DNA from: Flavipsychrobacter stenotrophus | Lineage (GTDB): Bacteria; Bacteroidota; Bacteroidia; Chitinophagales; Chitinophagaceae | Assembly (NCBI RefSeq): GCF_002954265.1 | Contig: NZ_PPSL01000002.1 | Coordinates: 868,001-932,000, forward strand | Direction: 5' to 3' | DNA length: 64,000 nt | Shown: positions 41,333 to 48,912 of the stretch, piece by piece | Numbering within the stretch: position 1 is the stretch's first letter | How the letters are laid out: the number at the start of each line of letters is the position of its first letter | Position numbers and translations under genes: made by a program | Notes under the pieces: model-generated | Seen by the model: only the letters and a program-made list of their open reading frames with translations | Database searches by the model: none | Told to the model about the DNA's origin: nothing

Positions 41333-44307
41333 TGATATCTCCTACGTCACAGGAAGTAACCGCCCGTTTCTATACATGGGAGGAGCGAGGTCGTGGCTGG
41401 AATCTCTTTGACTTCCAGGTTGAGCCAGAGCCCGAATTCTATCCCTTCTTTCGGGCTGGCAATGCCACGCCGCGCTTCATAGATGATGCCACGCGCCATA
41501 CGCTTGCAAGCTGGGCATTGTCTGCGCTGTCATTCAAGAAAAAAGAAGCACACACAAGAGAAATACCCGATGAAATCCCACCGGTCCGAGCATTTGCATT
41601 GGTAGATGCAGAAGAGTTGGTGGCGTATGATGTGGTATTACCCAAAGGAGAGAAATTACAGGTCAAAGACATGGGGCAACTGCTCATCATGCTCTCGTAC
41701 ACAAAGTACCCTGTGAGCTTTGAAATTGTCGGTACGGCTTCTGCTATATCAATCTCAGTAGTATGCCGAGAAAGCGATGCTGCGCACGTATACGGGCAGA
41801 TACAGGCATATATGCCCGCCGCCATAGTTTCAAAGTCCGAAAAGGCTTACCAGATTGTAACCGAAGGACTGCACACCTGCATTGTTGATTTTGCCCTATC
41901 CGAAGAATTCATGCGCCCAATGGCAACCGCCAGCGATATGCCGCACGACCCATTCATTGGCTTGTTTGCCACCCTCGAACATTTACAGAGGAATGAAAAA
42001 GGTATCATCCAAATACTGTTCAAAGGCACAGTAAACCCTTGGGCTGAAAGCATCATGCGCTCCGTTACGGACAGTCATGGAGGCTCATTCTTTGAAGATG
42101 CGCCGGAGATGGTAAAACTTGCGCAACAGAAAGTTTCAAGTCCCCTGTTTACGGTTTGTGTAAAAGTCGGTGGGCAAGCATCATACACGAACAGAGCGAT
42201 TGAAATCATGGAAAATATTTCTTCGGCATTAACCCGGCTCACTCGTTCTGCAAGTAATAGTTTGGTCATGCTCTCCCAAAGCGGATATCCGCAAGAGGAT
42301 ATGATACTGGACATGCGTATGCGAAGAACGCACCGCACAGGCATGTTGCTTAACACGGGAGAACTTGCAACCCTTGCACACTTTCCAACACCTGAAATAT
42401 CTTCACGGAAATTAGTCCGTGATTCACAGAAAACGAAACCCGCACCTCAAAGCGCATTGGGGCATGAGTTTGTGTTAGGCACGAATACCCATCATGGCAC
42501 AGCGCAATTGGTAAGTGTTCCGTCACACATGCGATTGCGCCATACCCATATCATTGGAGCAACAGGCGCAGGTAAATCAACCCTCCTGCTGTCCATGATT
42601 GCCCAAGACATGGAGCACGGTAACGGTATTGCAGTACTAGACCCACATGGAGATTTAATTGAAACAATCCTTACGTATGTACCCGAAGACCGCATAAAAG
42701 ATGTCATAGTGATTGACCCCGCAGATGGCGAGTACCCCGTTGGGTTCAATATATTGTCCGCCCATTCGGAAATTGAAAAAGATATTCTTTCAAGTGATTT
42801 AGTTGCTGCATTCAAGCGGTTAAGCACAAGTTGGGGTGACCAAATGAACAGCGTGTTTGCAAACGCCATCCTTGCATTTTTAGAAAGCAAAGACGGAGGA
42901 ACACTTGTTGACCTGCGAAGGTTTTTAGTAGAAAAGAGTTTTAGAGATGCATACTTAAAAACAATTACTGACCCGCATATTGTCTACTATTGGCTGCATG
43001 AATATCCCTTACTTAAAAGCAGTTCCATTGGTTCAATATTAACGAGGCTTGATACCTTTTTGCGACCAAAATTAATACGCAACATGGTTGCACAAAGAAA
43101 GAGTCTTGATTTTGAGAGCATACTTGATACCCGAAAAATCTTACTCATTAAACTGTCGCAAGGCTTGATTGGCGCGGAGAACAGCTTTTTATTAGGGACG
43201 TTCTTTGTGTCGAAGATATATCAGGCAGCAATGGCACGGCAAGCCAAGAGCAAGGCCGATAGAAGCGAATATTTTCTGTATTGCGATGAGTTCCAAAACT
43301 TCATTACGCCCTCTATGTCATACATTCTGAGCGGTGCAAGAAAGTACGGGTTAGGGCTGATATTGGCGCATCAAGACATGCAGCAACTGCAACGGTATGA
43401 CACCGAGCTTGCAAGTTCGGTCGTCGTTAATGCAGGAACACGCATTTGTTTTCGGTTGGGTGATGTGGACGCAAGACGCTTTGCCAGTGGCTTCACATCC
43501 TTTGAAGCGGAAGACTTAGAAAACTTGCATGTTGGTGAAGCAATCGCGCGAATCGAACAGCCTAATTTTGATTTCAATCTGACTACCATCTCTTTACCAG
43601 AGGTTGATGCTGAGTACGCAGAAACCATATCTCACGCAGTCATTACGCAGTCCCGAACAACCTACGGCACTCCAAAAGATATTGTTGAGGAGAGTTTACG
43701 ATATATACCTGCTATACCACAAGAACAGCCCCGGCACACAAAGAAGGAAGAAGTAATTGAAGAACAAACGATTGTTATCCCGCCTGCACCACAACCAGTT
43801 GAAGAACCGCCCACCCCTTTTATACCTGTTGAAATATCAGCACCACCAAAACCAAAGAAAGCGGAAACCGAACACCGCTACTTGCAGGTTCTTATTAAGA
43901 AAATGGCGGAGGCACGAGGCTACAAGGCAGCATTGGAAGAACTTACGCCAGATGGCGCAGGGAGAGTTGATGTGAGCCTTGAACGCAACGGCAAGAAGAT
44001 TGCGTGTGAGATTTCTGTTACAACAAGTGATGTATGGGAAGCGCACAATGTCGAGAAATGCCTGGCTGCGGGATATATGGAAGTGATTGTGTGTTCCAAT
44101 GATATTACGCACCTAAGGAAGATATCGGCGCAGCTTGAAGCCAAACTGCCTGCTGAGCAGCGGGCGCAGGTGTTGGTGTTTGAAGCCCATGAGGTAGTGG
44201 CGTATTTTGACAGGCAGATTGTAGAAGAACAGCCGAGGGAGAAGGTTGTTAAGGGGTATCGGGTAAAAGTGAGGTATGATGATGGAACAAATGAAGCAAA
44301 AAGATAA
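41332..44307 (+). CDS. VirD4/TraG-HerA-type DNA-transfer ATPase with nuclease-like tail
   Basis: The 991-residue protein has a large N-terminal region (about 1-375; VRAFALVDAEELVAYDVVLPKG, PHDPFIGLFATLEHL) like that of T4SS 'conjugative DNA transfer' ATPases. The ATPase core follows: Walker A GATGAGKS (409-416), VLDPHGDLIETIL, Walker B EYFLYCDEFQNF (about 645-656), and the TraM-recognition-type KYGLGLILAHQDMQQL. A Pro/Glu linker (about 800-850) precedes a C-terminal domain, GRVDVSLERNGKKIACEISVTTSDVWEAHNVEKCLAAG, with a PD-(D/E)XK-like pattern whose lysine is replaced by serine. It should pump DNA at the membrane. No relaxase accompanies it. Confidence 0.85.
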   Translation: MISPTSQEVTARFYTWEERGRGWNLFDFQVEPEPEFYPFFRAGNATPRFIDDATRHTLASWALSALSFKKKEAHTREIPDEIPPVRAFALVDAEELVAYDVVLPKGEKLQVKDMGQLLIMLSYTKYPVSFEIVGTASAISISVVCRESDAAHVYGQIQAYMPAAIVSKSEKAYQIVTEGLHTCIVDFALSEEFMRPMATASDMPHDPFIGLFATLEHLQRNEKGIIQILFKGTVNPWAESIMRSVTDSHGGSFFEDAPEMVKLAQQKVSSPLFTVCVKVGGQASYTNRAIEIMENISSALTRLTRSASNSLVMLSQSGYPQEDMILDMRMRRTHRTGMLLNTGELATLAHFPTPEISSRKLVRDSQKTKPAPQSALGHEFVLGTNTHHGTAQLVSVPSHMRLRHTHIIGATGAGKSTLLLSMIAQDMEHGNGIAVLDPHGDLIETILTYVPEDRIKDVIVIDPADGEYPVGFNILSAHSEIEKDILSSDLVAAFKRLSTSWGDQMNSVFANAILAFLESKDGGTLVDLRRFLVEKSFRDAYLKTITDPHIVYYWLHEYPLLKSSSIGSILTRLDTFLRPKLIRNMVAQRKSLDFESILDTRKILLIKLSQGLIGAENSFLLGTFFVSKIYQAAMARQAKSKADRSEYFLYCDEFQNFITPSMSYILSGARKYGLGLILAHQDMQQLQRYDTELASSVVVNAGTRICFRLGDVDARRFASGFTSFEAEDLENLHVGEAIARIEQPNFDFNLTTISLPEVDAEYAETISHAVITQSRTTYGTPKDIVEESLRYIPAIPQEQPRHTKKEEVIEEQTIVIPPAPQPVEEPPTPFIPVEISAPPKPKKAETEHRYLQVLIKKMAEARGYKAALEELTPDGAGRVDVSLERNGKKIACEISVTTSDVWEAHNVEKCLAAGYMEVIVCSNDITHLRKISAQLEAKLPAEQRAQVLVFEAHEVVAYFDRQIVEEQPREKVVKGYRVKVRYDDGTNEAKR

Positions 44308-44336
44308 AAGGTCTGAATGTATATTCAGACCTTTTT
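44306..44336. terminator. Terminator of the large ATPase gene
   Basis: AGGTCTGAAT and ATTCAGACCT form a perfect 10-bp stem around GTAT, extended by AAAA/TTTTT on either side. It overlaps the end of the ATPase gene and serves the convergent gene too. Confidence 0.85.
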
Positions 44337-44347
44337 CATCGTCAAAT

Positions 44348-44551
44348 TCATTTTTTAGATTTACCCAAAAAAACTAAGACATACACACTCCACAGAGCAC
44401 ATGCACCAATCAACAAATATCCATGCATTTTATTTTCTTGAACGTAGCTTTCGACAATTAGAAAAACGCTAGGAAAAAGCAACAATAGAAAAGACATTGC
44501 GATTGCAGGCATAAAAAGAAAAATTACTTTTGTTAAAATGCGTTTATTCAT
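44348..44551 (-). CDS. Small two-TM membrane protein
   Basis: The 67-residue product has TM segments at about 11-33 (FLFMPAIAMSFLLLLFPSVFLIV) and 43-62 (HGYLLIGACALWSVYVLVFLG), with basic ends. It lies between the two ATPase genes. Function unknown. Confidence 0.55.
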   Translation of the reverse strand: MNKRILTKVIFLFMPAIAMSFLLLLFPSVFLIVESYVQENKMHGYLLIGACALWSVYVLVFLGKSKK

Positions 44552-44617
44552 AAATATGTTTTAATGTGATTATGTCACCATCGAGACTTATTGTCAAGCA
44601 CATATACGAGGTCTAAT

Positions 44618-45790
44618 TTACTTATTACTTACAGCACTAAAAGCCAATGAGGCTTGTCCATCAATCATAAGTTTGAGGTACATAGCATATCGTGGAAGGC
44701 TTATAAGGTCGATAGCATCAAATGTTGGGTAAAATTCCTTAGCCAATAGTTCTGCGTCAGTAGACCCTACTCGGAAGGAAATTAAAGTTCCACAATTCCC
44801 CAAAATCGCCGCCCGTATTTTCTCATGCAATTGGTCTAGAAATTGTGTAGCCATAAACACCCCAAGCCCATATTTTCGGGCTTCTGAAAGCATGTCGCAA
44901 AAGCTCAAAGTGGAGAAGCTGGAAAACTCATCAATATATAAAAAGAACGGAATACGAGCATATTGCGGCTGCCGTGCTCTGTAGAGTGCCGCAAGCTGAA
45001 TAGAGGTCACAAGTATACTCCCAAGCAGCGTACAGGCATCTTCCCCGATAAGCCCCTTGCTGAAATTGCAGAGCAATATCTTACTCCCGTCTAACACCTG
45101 TTGCATACGGAAACTGGTAGTCTTTTGACCGACTACGTTTCGGAGCGGAATGCTCGTAAGAAACAATCCTGTTTTGTTCAATATCGGTGCAATCACCTCA
45201 TTACGGAACGATGGCGAATACTTCAAAAACTCATGCTGCCAAAAGGCAATGGTCGCTTCATTCTTCACATACGCCAATATCTTGTCCCTATGCAAGGTAT
45301 TGGTAAGTAATGGTTGAATATCTAACAGGGTTGCATTAGGATATTCAAGCAAGGTCAGAAGCGAGAACCGTAAGATATATTCCATGCGTGGCCCCCAGCT
45401 ATCCACCCAAATCTTTTTAAATACACTTACTAATCCCGAAGCTACTAAGTGGTGGTATTGCGGATGTACGGCATGGAGTGGGTTAAATGTAATGGGGTGT
45501 GCATTGTCGGCAGGATTGAAATATATGAGGTCTTTAGTTCGATGTTTGGGTATATTATTCTTCAAGGTTTCTACCACGTCTCCATGTGGGTCAATGACTG
45601 CTAATCCTTTGCCATTCATAATATCCGAGAGTGCCATGTTTGTAAGGAGTGTGCTTTTGCCGACACCCGTTTTACCAATACAGAAAATGTGTTGCAGGCG
45701 GTCTTTGTCCTTGATGCCAAATTTCTGATTGGTGTTTCTGTAGTTAGTAACACCAATCGGAGTAATTGAGTTTGGGCTATATCCTTCCAT
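44618..45790 (-). CDS. Second VirD4/TraG-type DNA-transfer ATPase
   Basis: The 390-residue protein is the motor core alone. Walker A is GKTGVGKS (39-46), then GLAVIDPHGDVVETL, DLIYFNPADNAHPITFNPL, Walker B PFFLYIDEFSSF (281-292) and YGLGVFMATQFLDQLHEKI. It is shorter than the 41,332 ATPase, lacking its large N-terminal and nuclease-like C-terminal parts. It aligns by eye in every motif, so they are distant paralogues. It is encoded on the opposite strand with its own neighbours. Its function is presumably DNA movement during transfer, but a partner is not evident. Confidence 0.85.
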   Translation of the reverse strand: MEGYSPNSITPIGVTNYRNTNQKFGIKDKDRLQHIFCIGKTGVGKSTLLTNMALSDIMNGKGLAVIDPHGDVVETLKNNIPKHRTKDLIYFNPADNAHPITFNPLHAVHPQYHHLVASGLVSVFKKIWVDSWGPRMEYILRFSLLTLLEYPNATLLDIQPLLTNTLHRDKILAYVKNEATIAFWQHEFLKYSPSFRNEVIAPILNKTGLFLTSIPLRNVVGQKTTSFRMQQVLDGSKILLCNFSKGLIGEDACTLLGSILVTSIQLAALYRARQPQYARIPFFLYIDEFSSFSTLSFCDMLSEARKYGLGVFMATQFLDQLHEKIRAAILGNCGTLISFRVGSTDAELLAKEFYPTFDAIDLISLPRYAMYLKLMIDGQASLAFSAVSNK

Positions 45791-45871
45791 ATATTAAGCA
45801 TATCGTTTAAAAGGTCGGAGAAATACCAGGAGAGAAATACGGATAATGGTAAACAAACAACGGATACTGCA

Positions 45872-46351
45872 TTACTGCAATATCCGTTGTGCGAGTTCTG
45901 TACAGGCTATAGCTTCAAACAATTTCACATGATACACCATACCTCGTTTGCGTTGTGTATGTAGCAACTTTGATAGTATTGCATGATTAGGGTACTTGCT
46001 TGCAATAGCTTGTATTATTACTTGCTTGTTCTTACCTGCATAGACTGTTTTCATAGTTGCAATCGTGCAGACCTTAAGCGGAATACCATGTTGCATTGCA
46101 TACTCTCTAAGGTCGAATAGCAGGTTGTAAATGCTTTGGGAACAATGTGTGCTTGGTGGAATTTTGACTATGATGTGTGCAGCTGCATATTTTCTAATTA
46201 CTTTCTGCAATGAAAAAGATATACCCCTTCTTTTTTGTTCCGTCCAGCTACCACCAAATGAATGCACCCGGAAATTTGAAAGTTCACCATCATACACAAC
46301 CGCAATCCCTAAAAGCCGTGTACCGAGACTAATCCCGAGAATGTTTTGCAT
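45872..46351 (-). CDS. RuvC-like fold protein with degenerate active site
   Basis: From ATG 46351 the 159-residue protein starts MQNILGISLGTRLLGIAVVYDGELSNF, the RuvC/RNase H opening strand-loop. A later AAAHIIVKIPPSTHCSQSIYNLLFDLREYA and CTIATMKTVYAGKNKQVIIQAI match the RuvC layout. The first catalytic Asp (GIDxG) is Ser here, and the usual mid-strand Glu is Lys (IIVKIPP). Holliday-junction cleavage is therefore doubtful; a DNA-binding role is possible. The start overlaps the 46,329 gene by 23 bases. Confidence 0.65.
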   Translation of the reverse strand: MQNILGISLGTRLLGIAVVYDGELSNFRVHSFGGSWTEQKRRGISFSLQKVIRKYAAAHIIVKIPPSTHCSQSIYNLLFDLREYAMQHGIPLKVCTIATMKTVYAGKNKQVIIQAIASKYPNHAILSKLLHTQRKRGMVYHVKLFEAIACTELAQRILQ

Positions 46352-46544
46352 GGAGTTGAATGAGACGGTTGTAATATCCGGCACGGTTCCTAATACCTTG
46401 CTTGGTGAGTACATATTGCAGCTTCTCCCTCAAAAATGATTCTGAATATTTCTTCGCACATGCAATATGCCAGTCGATTGATTTGCGGTCATTGAGAATA
46501 TCCGCAATCTCATACGCAAGTTTTGTTTCTTTATCTTGTTCCAT
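46329..46544 (-). CDS. Small helical hypothetical protein
   Basis: The 71-residue protein reads MEQDKETKLAYEIADILNDR then KSIDWHIACAKKYSESFLREKLQYVLTKQG. Proteins with this RKxxxWHIxxAKKY pattern are common next to replication or transfer genes in mobile elements, in my recollection. It overlaps the RuvC-like gene by 23 bases, so the two are coupled. Confidence 0.65.
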   Translation of the reverse strand: MEQDKETKLAYEIADILNDRKSIDWHIACAKKYSESFLREKLQYVLTKQGIRNRAGYYNRLIQLHAKHSRD

Positions 46545-46677
46545 AGAGTTTATTAGAAGTGGTAAAAGTTCAGTTGGTTATCAACAGCCAATTACTCACG
46601 TTCGTTTTTATATTTTTAATATAAACGTTATCGTACGTTAGGGGTTTTTGATAAAATTTTTCAACACAGAACATCCA

Positions 46678-46980
46678 TTAACCCCCTCTATCCCTTTGCC
46701 GTTTCTCCTTTATTTCCTGTAGTAACTTTTTACGTTCTGATATATCCCGTACAAGTTTTTTACGGAGTTCATAGTACAGTTGGTCAGGCAGTACACCATA
46801 CACAATGCTTAGTTTTAGCAGGTTCTCAATACTTGGATTCGCTATGCCATTTTCCCATTGTGAAATGCGCCCAATGTTTTTAATGTTGAGTAAAAAGGCT
46901 ACGTCTTCTTGATTGAATCCGGCGGCCAACCGGATATTGCGAGACTGGTTAGGCGGTGTGTGCTTTGTACCGTCATCCAT
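46678..46980 (-). CDS. XRE-family transcriptional regulator
   Basis: The 100-residue protein has one HTH domain (NIRLAAGFNQEDVAFLLNIKNIGRISQWENGIANPSIENLLKLSIVYG, about 15-62). A basic tail EIKEKRQRDRGG follows. A TTACCAT-N2-ATGGTAA dyad lies 47 bases upstream, consistent with autoregulation, and the same dyad near ardC and the integrase suggests a small regulon. It is first gene of a leftward unit. Confidence 0.85.
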   Translation of the reverse strand: MDDGTKHTPPNQSRNIRLAAGFNQEDVAFLLNIKNIGRISQWENGIANPSIENLLKLSIVYGVLPDQLYYELRKKLVRDISERKKLLQEIKEKRQRDRGG

Positions 46981-47026
46981 GCTTGAAGCGTAACAATTGC
47001 ACGAGGAGGAAATAAGGTGGGAGGAA

Positions 47027-47042
47027 TTACCATCTATGGTAA
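47027..47042. promoter_or_regulatory. Dyad operator upstream of XRE gene
   Basis: TTACCAT-CT-ATGGTAA has perfect 7-bp arms identical to the core of the 40,421 palindrome. It lies 47 bases upstream of the XRE start at 46,980. Confidence 0.75.
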
Positions 47043-47050
47043 AAGAAAAA

Positions 47051-47076
47051 GCAGAAGTGTTTTACTCCACTTCTGC
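47051..47076 (-). terminator. Hairpin terminator on the minus strand
   Basis: GCAGAAGTG and CACTTCTGC form a perfect 9-bp stem. On the minus strand it is followed by TTTTTCTTTT. It would end transcripts of the broken minus-strand gene at 47,103-47,279 before they reach the XRE promoter. Confidence 0.7.
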
Positions 47077-47102
47077 AAATCCTGAATATCTGTTGTACTT
47101 CT

Positions 47103-47279
47103 TTATGAAATTAGTATATCAAATCGCCTTTGTTGGGGAATTGGGTTTTCCACAATAGTGTGTTTGAGTCCACGATTTACTACCTTGGTAGCTAAAAGCA
47201 ACTCTATGCCAAATGTTTGTTTCTATGGAAAAGTTTTACCCGTGGCTGTGCCTATTTCATGCATATTACCTACAATCAC
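47103..47279 (-). pseudogene. Broken small gene with in-frame TAG
   Basis: On the minus strand, from GTG 47279 (or ATG 47303), the frame reads VIVGNMHEIGTATGKTFP, then TAG at 47,223-47,225, then KQTFGIELLLATKVVNRGLK and HTIVENPIPQQRRFDILIS to the stop at 47,103. The text after the stop is plainly protein-like and ends just before a terminator. A TGG-to-TAG change (Trp) would explain the break. Family unknown; the intact product would be about 60-70 residues. Confidence 0.5.
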
Positions 47280-47307
47280 TTCTATCTGGAGTGAGAAGAG
47301 CATAACA

Positions 47308-47964
47308 ATGAATTTTGATATAAAAATTGAGCAGAATCTTATTGTTGCTGATTGTTCTCTCAGTGCATATGAACAAGCGGATCTTGTGTTCGTATATATT
47401 CGTGCGATTGATTTAGTGAGGGCTGCGGTAAACATATTGGCCTATGCACACGGCGTTGGTTTCACTGTTGTATTAGATGAAGTACTTGAAGATAATGGTG
47501 TGCGTAAACCCTATGTTTCGATTGACACATCTCTACCGCAACTATTTACCGCATTTGATACACATTCTCCAAATTGGTATGGAGAAATTGTAAATATTGT
47601 TTGTACGGAGCCGGCTGTTTTTATGGCATTAGATGACCTTATCGTATCTATAGCGCTTCCACATCATTCGACTGTCAATTGCGCCCGTGCAGTTGAAGGA
47701 CTACGAAAGTTGCTTGCGCCAAACCTTAGTGAAAAGCAGCAGTGGGACAACATGCATAGCGTTCTTAACACGAGCAAAGCGTATGTTTTTATGATTACAG
47801 ATAATTCTAAGTCGGGACGTCACGGCGATAGAGTTCGGATTGAAGGAGAAATTACTACAGAAGTTACCAGAAGAGCCTGGGTTATAATGAATAGATTTTT
47901 TGCATTCCGTAAAGGAGGAAATTTACCCTTATCCCAAATTGACTATCCTATTTTAACCGATTAA
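47308..47964 (+). CDS. Hypothetical protein, HEPN-like C-terminal half
   Basis: From ATG 47308 the 218-residue protein has an N-terminal beta/alpha part (DIKIEQNLIVADCSLSAYEQADLV). An alpha-helical half follows: VNCARAVEGLRKLLAPNLSEKQQWDNMHSVLNTSKAYVFMITDNSKSGRHGDRV, then TRRAWVIMNRFFAFRKGGN. This arrangement, with an Arg-His-Gly-Asp motif and helices before and after, resembles HEPN-type proteins. It is 13 bases ahead of the 47,978 gene, forming a pair. A role in RNA cleavage or sensing is inference. The longer frame from 47,158 is rejected because it overlaps the broken minus-strand gene. Confidence 0.6.
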   Translation: MNFDIKIEQNLIVADCSLSAYEQADLVFVYIRAIDLVRAAVNILAYAHGVGFTVVLDEVLEDNGVRKPYVSIDTSLPQLFTAFDTHSPNWYGEIVNIVCTEPAVFMALDDLIVSIALPHHSTVNCARAVEGLRKLLAPNLSEKQQWDNMHSVLNTSKAYVFMITDNSKSGRHGDRVRIEGEITTEVTRRAWVIMNRFFAFRKGGNLPLSQIDYPILTD

Positions 47965-47977
47965 GTGAGATTTAAAG

Positions 47978-48886
47978 ATGAATATCCAACTACTAACTAT
48001 TGTTTGCAGCGATTGCAATAAAACACATGAAATTAACATAGACATAGATACTTTAACGGAAGCGCAGATTAAGGGAACTGAGCAGTTTTCTGCAAAATTT
48101 ACGTGCCCTGAAATTGCAGTTATGTACAAGGTTATAGGTGTAGTGTTTGATTTTACAGTTAATAACTTAAAAGACAACTCGCCTCAACATGTGCGAGACA
48201 GCATAGCCAATCAGCTAAAAGAAGAATGGGGCGGATTAGATTTCGAGGATAAACTACAACGTTTTATTAAACTTAATCACGCATTCTATGGAACACCTGA
48301 CGAGTACTATCAACTTTTACGGCCAATTGTTTCCTCATATTGTTGTGGGAATTTTTATCCTTCTATAACAAGTGCTGGTGCGTTAGGAGAAAGAATACTT
48401 AATAGACTTGTATTGAAAACACGAGATTACTTTAAATCCTCTCAATATTACGATTTGTCCATTCAGAAAAGCAGCAATTGGCCTACTTTGATTAAAGCCT
48501 TAATTGAATGGAAAGTTATTTCTGAGGATATCGGAGATGCTTTTACCAAACTTAAAAAATATAGAAATGATTCCATTCACTATAATGCAGGGTATGATTT
48601 TGAGGGCAATTCTTATGAGGCAATAAAATTGCTTTTAGAAATAGTAGATAAGCAATTCAATTACCTCAACCGAAAAGATTTGTTTTGGGCATTTGATTGC
48701 CCTGGGGAAGTTTTAGTACGAACCTCCGCTTTGTCAGACCCTTTTGTGAAAGAGTTTGTTTTGCCTTATTGTAGATTAATAACTCCATTTTGCGAGCCAA
48801 TGGCAACCCCACCAATTCGAGGTAAAAACACGCCACTAAAGCCGCTATCCGATGAAGATTTTATTAAAATCCGTAGTTCCAAATAA
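47978..48886 (+). CDS. DUF4145/HEPN-like hypothetical protein
   Basis: The 302-residue protein starts with a CSDC pair (residues about 11-14) and a KFTCPE cysteine, possibly a partial zinc ribbon. A helical domain has ILNRLVLKTRDYF, WPTLIKALIEWKVISEDIGDAF and KKYRNDSIHYNAGYD. The RNDSIH word fits the Rx4H motif of HEPN RNases, and DUF4145 proteins share this layout. It follows the 47,308 gene by 13 bases. The pair is a probable defence-type cargo, inferred from fold and location. Confidence 0.65.
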   Translation: MNIQLLTIVCSDCNKTHEINIDIDTLTEAQIKGTEQFSAKFTCPEIAVMYKVIGVVFDFTVNNLKDNSPQHVRDSIANQLKEEWGGLDFEDKLQRFIKLNHAFYGTPDEYYQLLRPIVSSYCCGNFYPSITSAGALGERILNRLVLKTRDYFKSSQYYDLSIQKSSNWPTLIKALIEWKVISEDIGDAFTKLKKYRNDSIHYNAGYDFEGNSYEAIKLLLEIVDKQFNYLNRKDLFWAFDCPGEVLVRTSALSDPFVKEFVLPYCRLITPFCEPMATPPIRGKNTPLKPLSDEDFIKIRSSK

Positions 48887-48912
48887 TGTTATTTTTCCTA
48901 AAGATATAATTC

